Assembly (NCBI GenBank): GCA_035296965.1
Contig: DATGZX010000155.1
Coordinates: 1 to 45,056 of the forward strand
Length of the DNA stretch: 45,056 nt
From: DATGZX01 sp035296965
GTDB lineage: Bacteria; Planctomycetota; Planctomycetia; Gemmatales; Gemmataceae
Direction of reading: 5' to 3'
Shown here: in pieces, positions 1-8,098 of the stretch
Layout of the letters: the number at the start of each line of letters is the position of its first letter
Numbering within the stretch: position 1 is the stretch's first letter
Program-made: the position numbers and the translations under genes
The notes under the pieces: model-generated
Databases searched by the model: none
The model's input: the letters and a program-made list of their open reading frames with translations, nothing else
What the model was told of the DNA's origin: nothing

Positions 1-154
1 TTAAACAACCCCACGTGAGTAGTAGCAACCATGCGTTCCTCCGGGAAATAGGTGAAAGTCCGGAAGAATCGTAGGCCTGTACACTTGTCCCAATCAAGGC
101 CCTCTCAATAATTGAGGTGGAGTTTGATGCGTTCGCCCTGCATTTGCGCTCGAT

Positions 155-352
155 TTGCTTATTTCCGAGCAGGCGAAGGAATCGCTTGAAAAAATGAAGG
201 CGCCGCTTGAAGAACTGAACGCCCCGCTCGAAAAACTGAGGATACCTAAGTACATCAGCGAGGGACTCGCTTGGCTTGAGAAGCAGCTCAGTGGCAAACA
301 AGTGGAAAGTCGGGAATCCGTGGCATGTCCTGAGTCTTCAGGAGTCAAGTGA
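155..352 (+). CDS. Small hypothetical protein upstream of helicase
   Basis: This 65-residue ORF starts at a TTG. It encodes a charged, helix-prone peptide with a repeated pattern (KMKAPLEEL, NAPLEKLRIP). I recognise no family. The open frame begins only after a TGA at 125-127 and no clear ribosome binding site is visible, so it could be a real small gene or the tail of a decayed larger one. Its stop codon overlaps the GTG/ATG start of the helicase gene (GTGATG around 349-354), which suggests translational coupling and favours real expression. A helicase partner encoded just upstream is common in defence operons, but nothing here shows nuclease motifs. Confidence 0.35.
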   Translation: MLISEQAKESLEKMKAPLEELNAPLEKLRIPKYISEGLAWLEKQLSGKQVESRESVACPESSGVK

Positions 353-2259
353 TGACGGCTACAACGAAGACAGTTGACGATTATGTGGACGACCACGTCG
401 ATGACGAAATCATCGCCTGCTTGAACATGGAGCAACCAAAGAGCTTTTTCCTGTTCGCCGGGGCCGGGTCAGGCAAGACACGATCTTTGGTCACAGCGCT
501 GAATCGTTTGCGTGTCACAAGTGGGAAGCGAATGCGCTTGCACGGCCAGCAAGTGGCAGTTATCACGTACACGAATGCCGCCTGCGACGAGATCAAGAGG
601 CGTCTGGATTTTGACCCCTTAGTGACCGTGTCAACCATACATAGCTTTGTCTGGGACCTGATCCAGGGTTTCAACGCGGACATTCGATCATGGCTGCAAT
701 CCAGCCTTGCTATGGATATCAGCGAGTTACAGGAAGAGCAGCGCAAGGGAAGGCCGGGAACTAAGGCCGCGATGGATAGGGAGCGGAGCATCGAGTCTAC
801 ACACAAGCGTCTTGCCGCGCTCAGTACGATTAAACGGTTTGTGTATAACCCAAATGGTGATAACCGAGAACGCGACTCTCTGAGTCATTCCGAGGTGATT
901 AAGATTGGAGCAGCCTTTCTTACTGGCAAACCGCTAATGCAGAAACTTCTCCTCGGCAGATTTCCGATCCTCTTGATTGATGAGAGTCAGGACACAAACA
1001 AGCTGCTAATGGAGGCTTTTCTTGCCGTTCAAGGTGCTCATAGAGTTCGTTTCAGCCTTGGCCTCTTCGGGGACACCATGCAGCGTATTTATGGGGACGG
1101 AAAGGTTGACTTGGGAAGAGATTTGCCTGCGGACTGGGAGAAACCAGCGAAATTGATGAATCACCGTTGCCCTCGGCGGGTTGTTCGATTGATCAACAAG
1201 ATTCGGTCGGCGGTCGATGCTCAAGAGCAGCACCCAAGATCGGATGCTGTCGAGGGATACGTTCGCCTGCTTATTTCGGAGAATGGCAGGACCAACAAGG
1301 ATCAGATAGAGGAAACGGCCAGAAGAAGAATGGCCGAATTGACGGGAGATGATCAATGGAATCAACCACGGCAGGTCAAGACTTTGACACTTGAGCATCA
1401 TATGGCGGCAAAGCGCATGGACTTTTTCGAGATGTTCGAGCCGCTGTACGGGATCGACGACTTCAAGACAGGGCTGCGTGATGGAACGTTGCCTATCCTC
1501 CGATTTTTCTCCGAGTTGCTGCTGCCATTGGTTAGCGCGAAACAAAAGGGAAATGACTTTGCGGCAGCAGCTGTTGTGCGCAAGGGATCCCCTCTGCTGA
1601 GCAAAAGCGCCCTCCAGTCGGCTGGGACGGATCAGCTTGTCCAAGTGAGGGCCGCTAAGGCCGCGGTGGAAGAGTTGATGGCGCTCTGGTCAGACAATGC
1701 ACAGCCGCGGTTCATGGACGTGCTGCGATCCGTGGCCAAAAGCAAGCTCTTTGAAATTCCAGATGCTCTGCAGCCGTACACACTCGCTGAAACTCAACCA
1801 AGCACCGAGATTGAGGAAGAAGAGGACACCACCGTCTCAGGAGAAGGATATTCGAAGGTACTCGAAGCCGTTCGCACTTTCTTGGACACGCGGTTTAGTC
1901 AGATCGAGCCATATGCGGCATACGTGAGGGGACAGACTGCCTTCGCCACCCACCAAGGTGTTAAAGGCCTTGAATTTCCCCGCGTGCTAGTTGTCATGGA
2001 TGACGAAGACGCAGGCGGGTTTCTATTCAGCTTCGAAAAACTATTCGGTGCCAAAGACAAAACGAGTACCGATGTGAAGAATGAGCGTGCTGGAGTCGAG
2101 ACTGGAATTGATCGCACTCGCCGACTGTTCTATGTGACCTGCAGTCGAAGCGAAGAGAGTTTAGCAATTGTCGCGTACTCCTCCAACCCTACGAGGGTAC
2201 GGGAGCATGCGATTCAACGGGGTTGGTTCGATGACAGTGAAATCGAACTGGTGACCTAG
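349..2259 (+). CDS. UvrD/Rep-like superfamily 1 DNA helicase
   Basis: This 636-residue protein is an ATP-dependent helicase of the UvrD/PcrA superfamily. Visible motifs are Walker A (AGAGSGKT, Lys43), motif Ia (VITYTNAACDEIKRRL, about 71-86), Walker B as DESQD (211-215), motif III (GLFGDTMQRIYG), motif IV (NHRCPRR), motif V (HQGVKGLEFPRVLV, from about 535) and motif VI (TRRLFYVTCSRS, from about 590). It is shorter than housekeeping UvrD (about 720 residues) and carries an unusual insert of roughly 200 residues between motifs IV and V. Helicases of this shape often occur in defence systems such as Gabija, but no OLD-family GajA partner is present in the window. Start is GTG 349 or ATG 352, both overlapping the upstream stop. 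The helicase call is firm; a defence role is inference. Confidence 0.9.
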   Translation: MMTATTKTVDDYVDDHVDDEIIACLNMEQPKSFFLFAGAGSGKTRSLVTALNRLRVTSGKRMRLHGQQVAVITYTNAACDEIKRRLDFDPLVTVSTIHSFVWDLIQGFNADIRSWLQSSLAMDISELQEEQRKGRPGTKAAMDRERSIESTHKRLAALSTIKRFVYNPNGDNRERDSLSHSEVIKIGAAFLTGKPLMQKLLLGRFPILLIDESQDTNKLLMEAFLAVQGAHRVRFSLGLFGDTMQRIYGDGKVDLGRDLPADWEKPAKLMNHRCPRRVVRLINKIRSAVDAQEQHPRSDAVEGYVRLLISENGRTNKDQIEETARRRMAELTGDDQWNQPRQVKTLTLEHHMAAKRMDFFEMFEPLYGIDDFKTGLRDGTLPILRFFSELLLPLVSAKQKGNDFAAAAVVRKGSPLLSKSALQSAGTDQLVQVRAAKAAVEELMALWSDNAQPRFMDVLRSVAKSKLFEIPDALQPYTLAETQPSTEIEEEEDTTVSGEGYSKVLEAVRTFLDTRFSQIEPYAAYVRGQTAFATHQGVKGLEFPRVLVVMDDEDAGGFLFSFEKLFGAKDKTSTDVKNERAGVETGIDRTRRLFYVTCSRSEESLAIVAYSSNPTRVREHAIQRGWFDDSEIELVT

Positions 2260-2756
2260 CCGTGCACGAATTGGAATTCATAGTCCACCTACAGTTCGTT
2301 CTCCATCGTTTTTCGCCATCCTTGGCCTGGCAGGGGCCAATCAGTGGGCTGCCGCAGTCAGGCCATCCCTGGCCTTTGGTGCGGCAGCCGCCTGTGTTTC
2401 AGTCGTGCATACCACTTCAAGAAGCCTTCCACATCCGCCCCGGTGCATTTCTCCATGGACAGCACCGAGGAATTCTGCCGGGAGGGGCAAGAACCACGGC
2501 ATCTGTGTCCGAGTGACGCGAGGCGTGCCTGTGCGGGAAAGGTGCTGGCTTGCTGGCATGTAAGCCAGCTTGCGAGCAACCATGATGGCATCCTGGCCCA
2601 TAAAAGCAGATCGGGCGCCGCCTTTCAACTTTTCCGTCCCCCAAGCTGCGGCATCCATGACCGCACCTTGGGACCCTGCCGGAAAAGTTGGGGCGATGGT
2701 GGCGGCGGCGGCCATGAAGGGCGGGGAGCCTGCGGAGTCGGGGAGCTGCCAGCCAG
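2260..2756. other. Intergenic stretch without a supported gene
   Basis: About 500 bases lie between the convergent helicase and PD-(D/E)xK-like genes. Open frames of 75-143 codons exist on both strands but overlap each other, have no recognisable domain and show no convincing start. The sequence is GC-rich, and 2340-2390 contains GCTGCCGCA with a near complement (TGCGGCAGC), giving a small hairpin. It may be decayed coding sequence. I see nothing firm in it. Confidence 0.4.
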
Positions 2757-3794
2757 TCACATCGAGCGTAAATGATCCGCCACGTCGGCAGAAAGCAGCA
2801 CTGTCGCGACAGAATTGAGCCAGACGTAGTTGCGGGACTGTTCGCCGTGAATGGAATGCCAGTCGGTCTTCACCACAACAGCACTCAGGGCCTTGATCTT
2901 GCCCGCGAAGTCAGCAGCACTGTCGAAGGCTTTTTTCCGAAAGAAGCCGTCGTCACGCGCCTGGACCAACTTGCCGATTTCGAGAAGAGCACTAGGAAGA
3001 TCGGACGGGTCGTGCGTGCTGCTGGTGATCCTCACTCCCAGGACGTTAGCCATACCTGGTCGGAGTTGCCCCAAGCAAGCAAACAATACGTCGCTGAACT
3101 TAAAGGACTCCCGCTGGGAATAGGCTACCGGTAGAACCTCGCCGAGGTAAGCCGTCGGCGAATTCGTGTCTTTCCCAGGGAGATTGGTCAGGGTGAGCCT
3201 GACTTCCGCCTCGAACCCGGCGATCGGCAGACTCACGTCCTGGTCCGGTGCCAGGGTGTCCTTGGACTTGCGAATCGCCTCGACGCATTGGGCCACCACG
3301 GCAGTCGTAGCGCCGCGCAGCCGTGAGATCAGCTCCAGGGGCGAGTCATCGTGCAATATGTCGATGCAGAAGCCCAGCCTGGACGGTACGCTACGGATAC
3401 CGTCAACGATTGCCTGCCTAACCGCCTCCAAGTCGTTGGTCGCCCCGCTTTCCCGGACACGCTTCGTTTCGAAGTTAAACTCGCCCGCATGGTCCGTCTG
3501 GACGTGAAAATCTGGAGTCCGCCCGTCAGAGCTGCCGTACGACTCGTATGCGACCTTGAAGCGCAGGTCGGCCGTGATGAAGTACGCGAATTCGACCTCG
3601 GCGAAGATGTCCCTTCGATCTTCCGGTCCGCCAGCGTCACGCAGCTTCTTGCGGATTCTGTCCTTGTAAGTATCCGCGAAGCTCCGGAAGCCCCGATTCG
3701 TCGAGAGCCAGCGCCCTACCTGTCCCTCCAGATGGGGCAGGGATGGGCCGACCAGATAGGTAGCTAACTGGGTGTCAGTCATCTGGTTCATCAT
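2757..3794 (-). CDS. Hypothetical protein with PD-(D/E)xK-like nuclease signature
   Basis: This 345-residue soluble protein belongs to no family I recognise. The stretch around residues 60-113 resembles a PD-(D/E)xK nuclease core: an acidic helix (AEVEFAYFI, Glu66/Glu68), then TPDFHV with Pro94-Asp95, then a strand ending in FNFETKRV with Glu109-x-Lys111. That arrangement (E...PD...ExK) is the classic active site of restriction-like endonucleases. The rest is alpha/beta with no further motif. The gene converges on the helicase gene instead of sharing its operon, so a joint function is only suggested by proximity. Start is at MMNQM (3794), with a second ATG four codons later. The nuclease assignment is inference from the motif; the ORF itself looks real because of its length, normal composition and acidic-strand layout. 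Confidence 0.6.
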   Translation of the reverse strand: MMNQMTDTQLATYLVGPSLPHLEGQVGRWLSTNRGFRSFADTYKDRIRKKLRDAGGPEDRRDIFAEVEFAYFITADLRFKVAYESYGSSDGRTPDFHVQTDHAGEFNFETKRVRESGATNDLEAVRQAIVDGIRSVPSRLGFCIDILHDDSPLELISRLRGATTAVVAQCVEAIRKSKDTLAPDQDVSLPIAGFEAEVRLTLTNLPGKDTNSPTAYLGEVLPVAYSQRESFKFSDVLFACLGQLRPGMANVLGVRITSSTHDPSDLPSALLEIGKLVQARDDGFFRKKAFDSAADFAGKIKALSAVVVKTDWHSIHGEQSRNYVWLNSVATVLLSADVADHLRSM

Positions 3795-4014
3795 ACGGTA
3801 AATAGATGGGCGCCATCCTGGGCGGGTTCACCCGATTCTGTATGGCGCGACCGAGGCGAGGGGCGGGCGTAGCCATGCTTAATGAAATGCAGGAAACTGC
3901 AGGAAACTCCGGCCGATCTATGGATTTTGTGGGTTCGCGAGTGTAAAATGTGGGAAGTGTAAGATTTGTAAGCCGTGAAGCGGCTTGCTTTTGCGACTTT
4001 CCGGCCGGCTACCG

Positions 4015-4063
<49 letters not shown>

Positions 4064-4070
4064 CTTGCAG

Positions 4071-4112
4071 AGGGGACGTTCATCGAAATGATGAATGTCC
4101 CCTTTTTCTTTT
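4071..4112 (+). terminator. Rho-independent terminator
   Basis: A 14-bp stem (AGGGGACGTTCATC at 4071-4084 with GATGAATGTCCCCT at 4090-4103, one G-U pair) closes a 5-base loop and is followed by TTTTCTTTTT. It sits 9 bases after the tRNA-Pro-like 3' half and was probably that tRNA's terminator. Confidence 0.85.
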
Positions 4113-5087
4113 TGCCCCTTCATCCATTCTTCGCGGGCCGAGGCCTGGCGCGCCTGACCCAGAGGCAGGCGCGCTCGGCCCGAGACGCGGCTTTGAAGGC
4201 AAGAGCACCGGCTGCAATTCCGTTCCAGAACGCGCGTCGGGTGTGGCGGTCCTCCGCGCGCTGCGGTCTTCGGCTTGCATGCCTCGGTCGATGGGACCTC
4301 CGCATCGAACGTTACGACACGAACTTACCTCGGTGTTTCGGACCGACGCGCGCAAGAGCCAGCACAAGGGAAGTGATTGCTGCGGAAATTCAGCGGCAAA
4401 GCGATGCACGCTGATTCGTTCAAATCTCGTCGCCCCGACTTGAAATCACCGAGCGTAGTCGCAAATCTATAGGGATGGTCGTTTCTCGTTTCATTACAGA
4501 GGTTTACGCGCGGACAATCGAGGTTCAAAAAGCCTCGCTCATGTGCCATCACGCGGCCCCGAAATACCGCAACTCATTTCCGGATGGGCACCTACCGAGT
4601 TCAAATCCAGTTCCCATCGTCTGCAAGTGGCTTGTGCGAATCTTCTCCTAATCATCGCCCAGTGCAAAAGCCTTTTCGGTCATGGCTTCTTCTCCACCTT
4701 CTTCTGGACCGCCTTAAGGCGACAGTGTGGCGTGGGCTGTTGTAGGTGTCCTGGCCTGGTTGGAATGCGGTAGTCTGATGCGCGAACAACCGAGTTGGGC
4801 ACATTATTCGCGCAAAAACCCTCAAGATTTGAACTGTTTCATCCGATTTGGCACAAAATGGGTTCAGTCGTTAGCAACAGTCTCCCCTGTTTGAAACGCT
4901 CTGTGCTTTTTTCTTGTTCCTGGCCAAATCGGTGATCGGTGGAGTAATTTTCGCGGGAAATGAAGAACAAGCTCGATTTCGGATTTGCCCTTCGAGGCTC
5001 CTCGAGATGGCCCGAGTGATTCCAAGCCCCGGCTCCGGCAATAGCAACATTTTGGTGTTACCGTTTTTCGTTCGAAAGGTGTCGGCT
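4113..5087. other. Intergenic region with weak tRNA-like debris
   Basis: No supported protein gene lies in this stretch of nearly 1 kb. At 4419-4440 a T-loop-like TTCAAAT is followed by a CGCCCCGA acceptor-like strand, and at 4600-4611 there is another TTCAAATCCAGT. Both resemble tRNA 3' ends but their T stems do not pair, so they are at best decayed copies. The open frame continuing into the next gene from 4914 is probably untranslated leader, because a better start lies at 5088. Confidence 0.4.
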
Positions 5088-6635
5088 ATGTATGTTCGCT
5101 GGTGGAAGCGCCTAATCCAGGTGTGGATTCGAAAGATGATGGACCGGAAACGGACTCCTTGGCGGCGCGCGCCGTGGCGACCGCAATACGAATGCCTGGA
5201 AGCTCGCGTCGTGCCGGCCAATTCTCAGGTGATCCTGATCAATCCCATTTATCAGGAACTGCTGGGGCGGTCCCCCATCGGGGGTGAGAGCACCTCCTTT
5301 GGCACCTTCCTCCAAAATGGAGGAACGGCTGCCCAGATGTCGCTAACGATCACCGGCACGGTGGAATACAAGGGCGATGTGGTCACCAGCAGCTACGGCC
5401 AGGTGCTGGGCCGAGCCCCGGACCCCATGGGGCTCAGCAGCTGGACCAATTTCCTGAACCATGGAGGCACCGACGAACAACTCGAGGCAAACATGGCGGC
5501 TTCGGTCGAGTTCTTCACGGACCACGGCGGCACCAACCAGGGGTTTATCGACGGCCTGTACCATGTGGCACTGAACCGCACGGAATCGAGCGCCGAGCAA
5601 ACTGGTTGGCTAAATATCATGGCCGGCGGCGCCACAAAGTACCAGGTGGCACTGGGATTTTTCACCTCCCAGGAGTTTTACCAGGATCTGGTGAGCAGCT
5701 ACTACCAGAAGTTCCTCCAACGACCGGCTGACCCAGGCGGTTTGGCGTCGTGGGAAAGCGCTTTGCAGGCAGGCAGCACCAATGAGCAGGTGATCTCAGA
5801 TTTCATCGGCTCGCCCGAGTATTATGAGCTGCAGTTGAATTTGCTGGCCAAGAGCGGGCCCCAGGGACCGCAAGGTGGTCAGGGTTCGCAAGGCCCTCAA
5901 GGAACTCAGGGCAGCCAAGGCTCGCAAGGCTCGCAAGGATCACAGGGCAGTCAGGGTTCGCAAGGCGCTCAAGGAACTCAGGGTAGTCAAGGTTCGCAAG
6001 GCTCGCAGGGCAGTCAGGGTTCGCAAGGCGCTCAAGGAACTCAGGGTAGTCAAGGTTCGCAAGGCTCACAGGGCAGTCAGGGTTCGCAGGGCGCTCAAGG
6101 AACTCAAGGCAGTCAAGGTTCGCAAGGCGCTCAGGGAACTCAGGGCAGCCAAGGCTCACAAGGCGCCCAAGGAACTCAGGGCAGTCAGGGAGCACAAGGC
6201 AGCCAGGGGGCTCAGGGAGCCCAAGGCGGCGGGGGCAGCTCGGGTTTTGCCGGTGCATTCCAGCTCGGTAGTGAGACGGTTTCTTCCGGGGGAGCCGTCG
6301 CATTTAATAACATCGAGCCCAGTTCCGGCATCACGGCGCCCGCCAGCGGTGGCACGACCTTCACGATCACCAGCGCCGGGAAGTATCTCATTCAGGCCGG
6401 GATTGGCCAGGTGACCCCCACCGCCACATTTACGTTTGCACTTAGCGCAAACGGGACGAATATCACGGGATCGACAATTGACAGCATCTCCGGGACCAAT
6501 ACCGAATCCTTGATCGTAAGCCTGGCAGCAGGCACCACCCTCAAGCTGGTAAACACCTCCCCAAGTAGCGGTACACTGCACCAGGTTATTGCCAACGAAC
6601 CAGTTGCGGAAATCTCCATCGTCCAGGTGGGGTAG
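5088..6635 (+). CDS. Surface protein: DUF4214, collagen-like repeat, BclA-type C-terminal domain
   Basis: This predicted extracellular protein of 515 residues has three parts. The basic N terminus carries ECLEARVVP (35-43), which matches the LExR..P signature seen at the start of many exported Gemmata-type proteins. Residues about 50-250 hold DUF4214-like repeats (YQELLGRSP, YGQVLGRAPDPMGLSSW, YQKFLQRPADPGGLASW). Residues about 257-381 (5856-6230) are an uninterrupted Gly-X-Y tract built from GSQ, GAQ and GTQ. The last roughly 130 residues (VAFNNIEPSSGITA, FTITSAGKYLIQAGI) resemble the jelly-roll C-terminal domain of BclA/C1q-like trimers. This is the layout of a trimeric collagen-like stalk with a globular head. 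ATG 5088 is preferred over the upstream in-frame ATG at 4914 because the signature motif then sits near the N terminus. Confidence 0.85.
   Translation: MYVRWWKRLIQVWIRKMMDRKRTPWRRAPWRPQYECLEARVVPANSQVILINPIYQELLGRSPIGGESTSFGTFLQNGGTAAQMSLTITGTVEYKGDVVTSSYGQVLGRAPDPMGLSSWTNFLNHGGTDEQLEANMAASVEFFTDHGGTNQGFIDGLYHVALNRTESSAEQTGWLNIMAGGATKYQVALGFFTSQEFYQDLVSSYYQKFLQRPADPGGLASWESALQAGSTNEQVISDFIGSPEYYELQLNLLAKSGPQGPQGGQGSQGPQGTQGSQGSQGSQGSQGSQGSQGAQGTQGSQGSQGSQGSQGSQGAQGTQGSQGSQGSQGSQGSQGAQGTQGSQGSQGAQGTQGSQGSQGAQGTQGSQGAQGSQGAQGAQGGGGSSGFAGAFQLGSETVSSGGAVAFNNIEPSSGITAPASGGTTFTITSAGKYLIQAGIGQVTPTATFTFALSANGTNITGSTIDSISGTNTESLIVSLAAGTTLKLVNTSPSSGTLHQVIANEPVAEISIVQVG
5856..6230 (+). repeat. Gly-X-Gln coding tandem repeat
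   Basis: About 41 GXY triplets are encoded by near-identical 9-base blocks. A higher-order unit of about 63 bases (GAQ, GTQ, then five GSQ) recurs at least three times, with synonymous differences between copies. Copy number probably varies between strains. Confidence 0.85.
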
Positions 6636-6791
6636 CGAGAGGGCTATTGGGCCACGGCCAATGGGATAGGCGCCTTTGCCGCCGGAAGTGACAAGGGGGC
6701 AGGCACGTTCTGCGGAAGGCGCCTGCCCTGTCTATTGTGGCGGGCCGGTCCGCCCTTGCTGACCGGTCCGCGCTTGGGGTATAAATCCCCC

Positions 6792-8030
6792 GTGAAGCTC
6801 ACCACCTACACGCCGACCCACAATCCCAAGCACCTAGCCAGGTTAGCCGACTCCATCCGCCGGCAAACGTACCCGAATTTCGAGTGGCTGATCGTTCCCA
6901 ACGGTCCGGTAACCCCGGGCGACATCCACGTGGACATGCCCAAGGCGCGCATCGTCCCCTACAACGGGCAAACCGCCAACGTGGGGGAGATCAAGAATTT
7001 CTGTTGCGCGCAGGCCGCCGGGGACGTCCTGGTAGAAGTGGATCACGACGACGAAATTACTCCAGACTGCCTGGAAGAGGCGGCCAAGGCTTTCCAGGAG
7101 CCATGCGATTTTGTCTATTCTAACTTCTGTGAGGTCCAGGCGGACGGCCAACCCTACCTGTACGACCTGGCCTACGGCTGGCAGTACCGGGACTGGCCAT
7201 GGCAAGGCAAGACGCAAAAGGAGTGCGTGGGTTGGGCGCCGTCGCCGGCCAGCTTCTGCAAGGTCTGGTACGCCCCCAATCATGTCCGGGCCTGGCGGCG
7301 CTCCTTCTATGAACGGATCGGCGGCCACAACAAGACCCTGCGCGTGCTCGACGACCACGACCTAGCGTGCCGGACCTACATCCACGGCGAGGTCAAGCAC
7401 ATCGACCGCTGCCTGTACGTCTACCACCGCCACGAAGGCAACACCTGCCTGAACACCGACGACGGCACCAACCAGTCGATCCAGGAAAAGACCCTGGAAA
7501 TTCACGACGAGTATATCTATCCCATGGTTGAGAAGTGGTGCCGGAAGAACGGCCTGCTCATGGTGGACATCTGCGGGGGACATTCCAAACCGCCGGGATA
7601 CCTGTCGGTCGACCTGCACGACTCGGACATCGTCGCCAACCTGGAAGAGAAATGGCCCTTCGGCAACAACACCGTCGGATTGTTCCGCGCCCAGGATGCC
7701 CTGGAGCACATGAAAAACCCCATCCACACCATGAAGGAGATCTACCGCTGCCTGATTCCGGGCGGTTGGCTGCTGTCGGAGACGCCGAGCACCGACGGGC
7801 GCGGCGCGTTCCAGGACCCGACGCACATCAGCTTCTGGAACTCCAACAGCTTTTGGTATTACACGCGGAGGGAGCAGGCGGCCTACATCGGCACACCGGT
7901 CCGCTTCCAGGCGAGCCGTATCGCCAACTACTACCCGAGCCCGTGGCACAAGGACCATCAGATTGTGTACGTCAAGGCGCACCTCATCAAGATCGGCAGC
8001 GACCGCTTGCCGGGCCTGGTGGAAATCTAA
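6792..8030 (+). CDS. GT2 glycosyltransferase fused to class I methyltransferase
   Basis: This two-domain cytosolic enzyme has 412 residues. The N-terminal domain is a GT-A fold family 2 glycosyltransferase: it opens with KLTTYTPTHNPKHL, has the nucleotide-sugar strand FEWLIVPNG, and has an acidic metal-binding motif VDHDDE at about 83-88. The C-terminal domain (about 255-412) looks like a SAM-dependent methyltransferase: VDICGGHSKPPGYLSVDL as motif I, then LFRAQDALEHM and CLIPGGWLLSETPS, as in type 11 methyltransferases. Together they suggest transfer of a sugar and methylation of the product. GTG 6792 is chosen because the GT2 strand starts right after it; the open frame runs on to 6735 without extra homology, and no clear ribosome binding site decides between them. 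Neighbouring genes also act on glycans or lipids. Confidence 0.85.
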   Translation: MKLTTYTPTHNPKHLARLADSIRRQTYPNFEWLIVPNGPVTPGDIHVDMPKARIVPYNGQTANVGEIKNFCCAQAAGDVLVEVDHDDEITPDCLEEAAKAFQEPCDFVYSNFCEVQADGQPYLYDLAYGWQYRDWPWQGKTQKECVGWAPSPASFCKVWYAPNHVRAWRRSFYERIGGHNKTLRVLDDHDLACRTYIHGEVKHIDRCLYVYHRHEGNTCLNTDDGTNQSIQEKTLEIHDEYIYPMVEKWCRKNGLLMVDICGGHSKPPGYLSVDLHDSDIVANLEEKWPFGNNTVGLFRAQDALEHMKNPIHTMKEIYRCLIPGGWLLSETPSTDGRGAFQDPTHISFWNSNSFWYYTRREQAAYIGTPVRFQASRIANYYPSPWHKDHQIVYVKAHLIKIGSDRLPGLVEI

Positions 8031-8098
8031 TAGATGGTAGTAGACTCGCTCGGTGGCAGATTTGAGGCCCCACAGCGATTTCATGCATGCCTCGTCGG

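Noticed and set aside
1..130. GGTGAAAGTCC and neighbouring bases look like a group II intron domain I segment
   Set aside because: Only one short match; no intron-encoded protein, domain V hairpin or boundary is visible in the window.
2341..2775. Overlapping ORFs of 139 and 143 codons on opposite strands
   Set aside because: No domain, no clear start, Ala/Gly-rich composition from GC bias; they lie in a gap between convergent genes.
5856..6230. Regularly spaced repeats suggesting a CRISPR array
   Set aside because: Units are 9-base coding triplet blocks inside an open frame, with no unique spacers.
5875..6414. Alternate-frame ORFs over the collagen-like repeat (KALKELRAAK, and a CLEFLERLANPDCP type peptide)
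   Set aside because: They are frame shadows of the GXY repeat; the true frame continues with intact domains on both sides.
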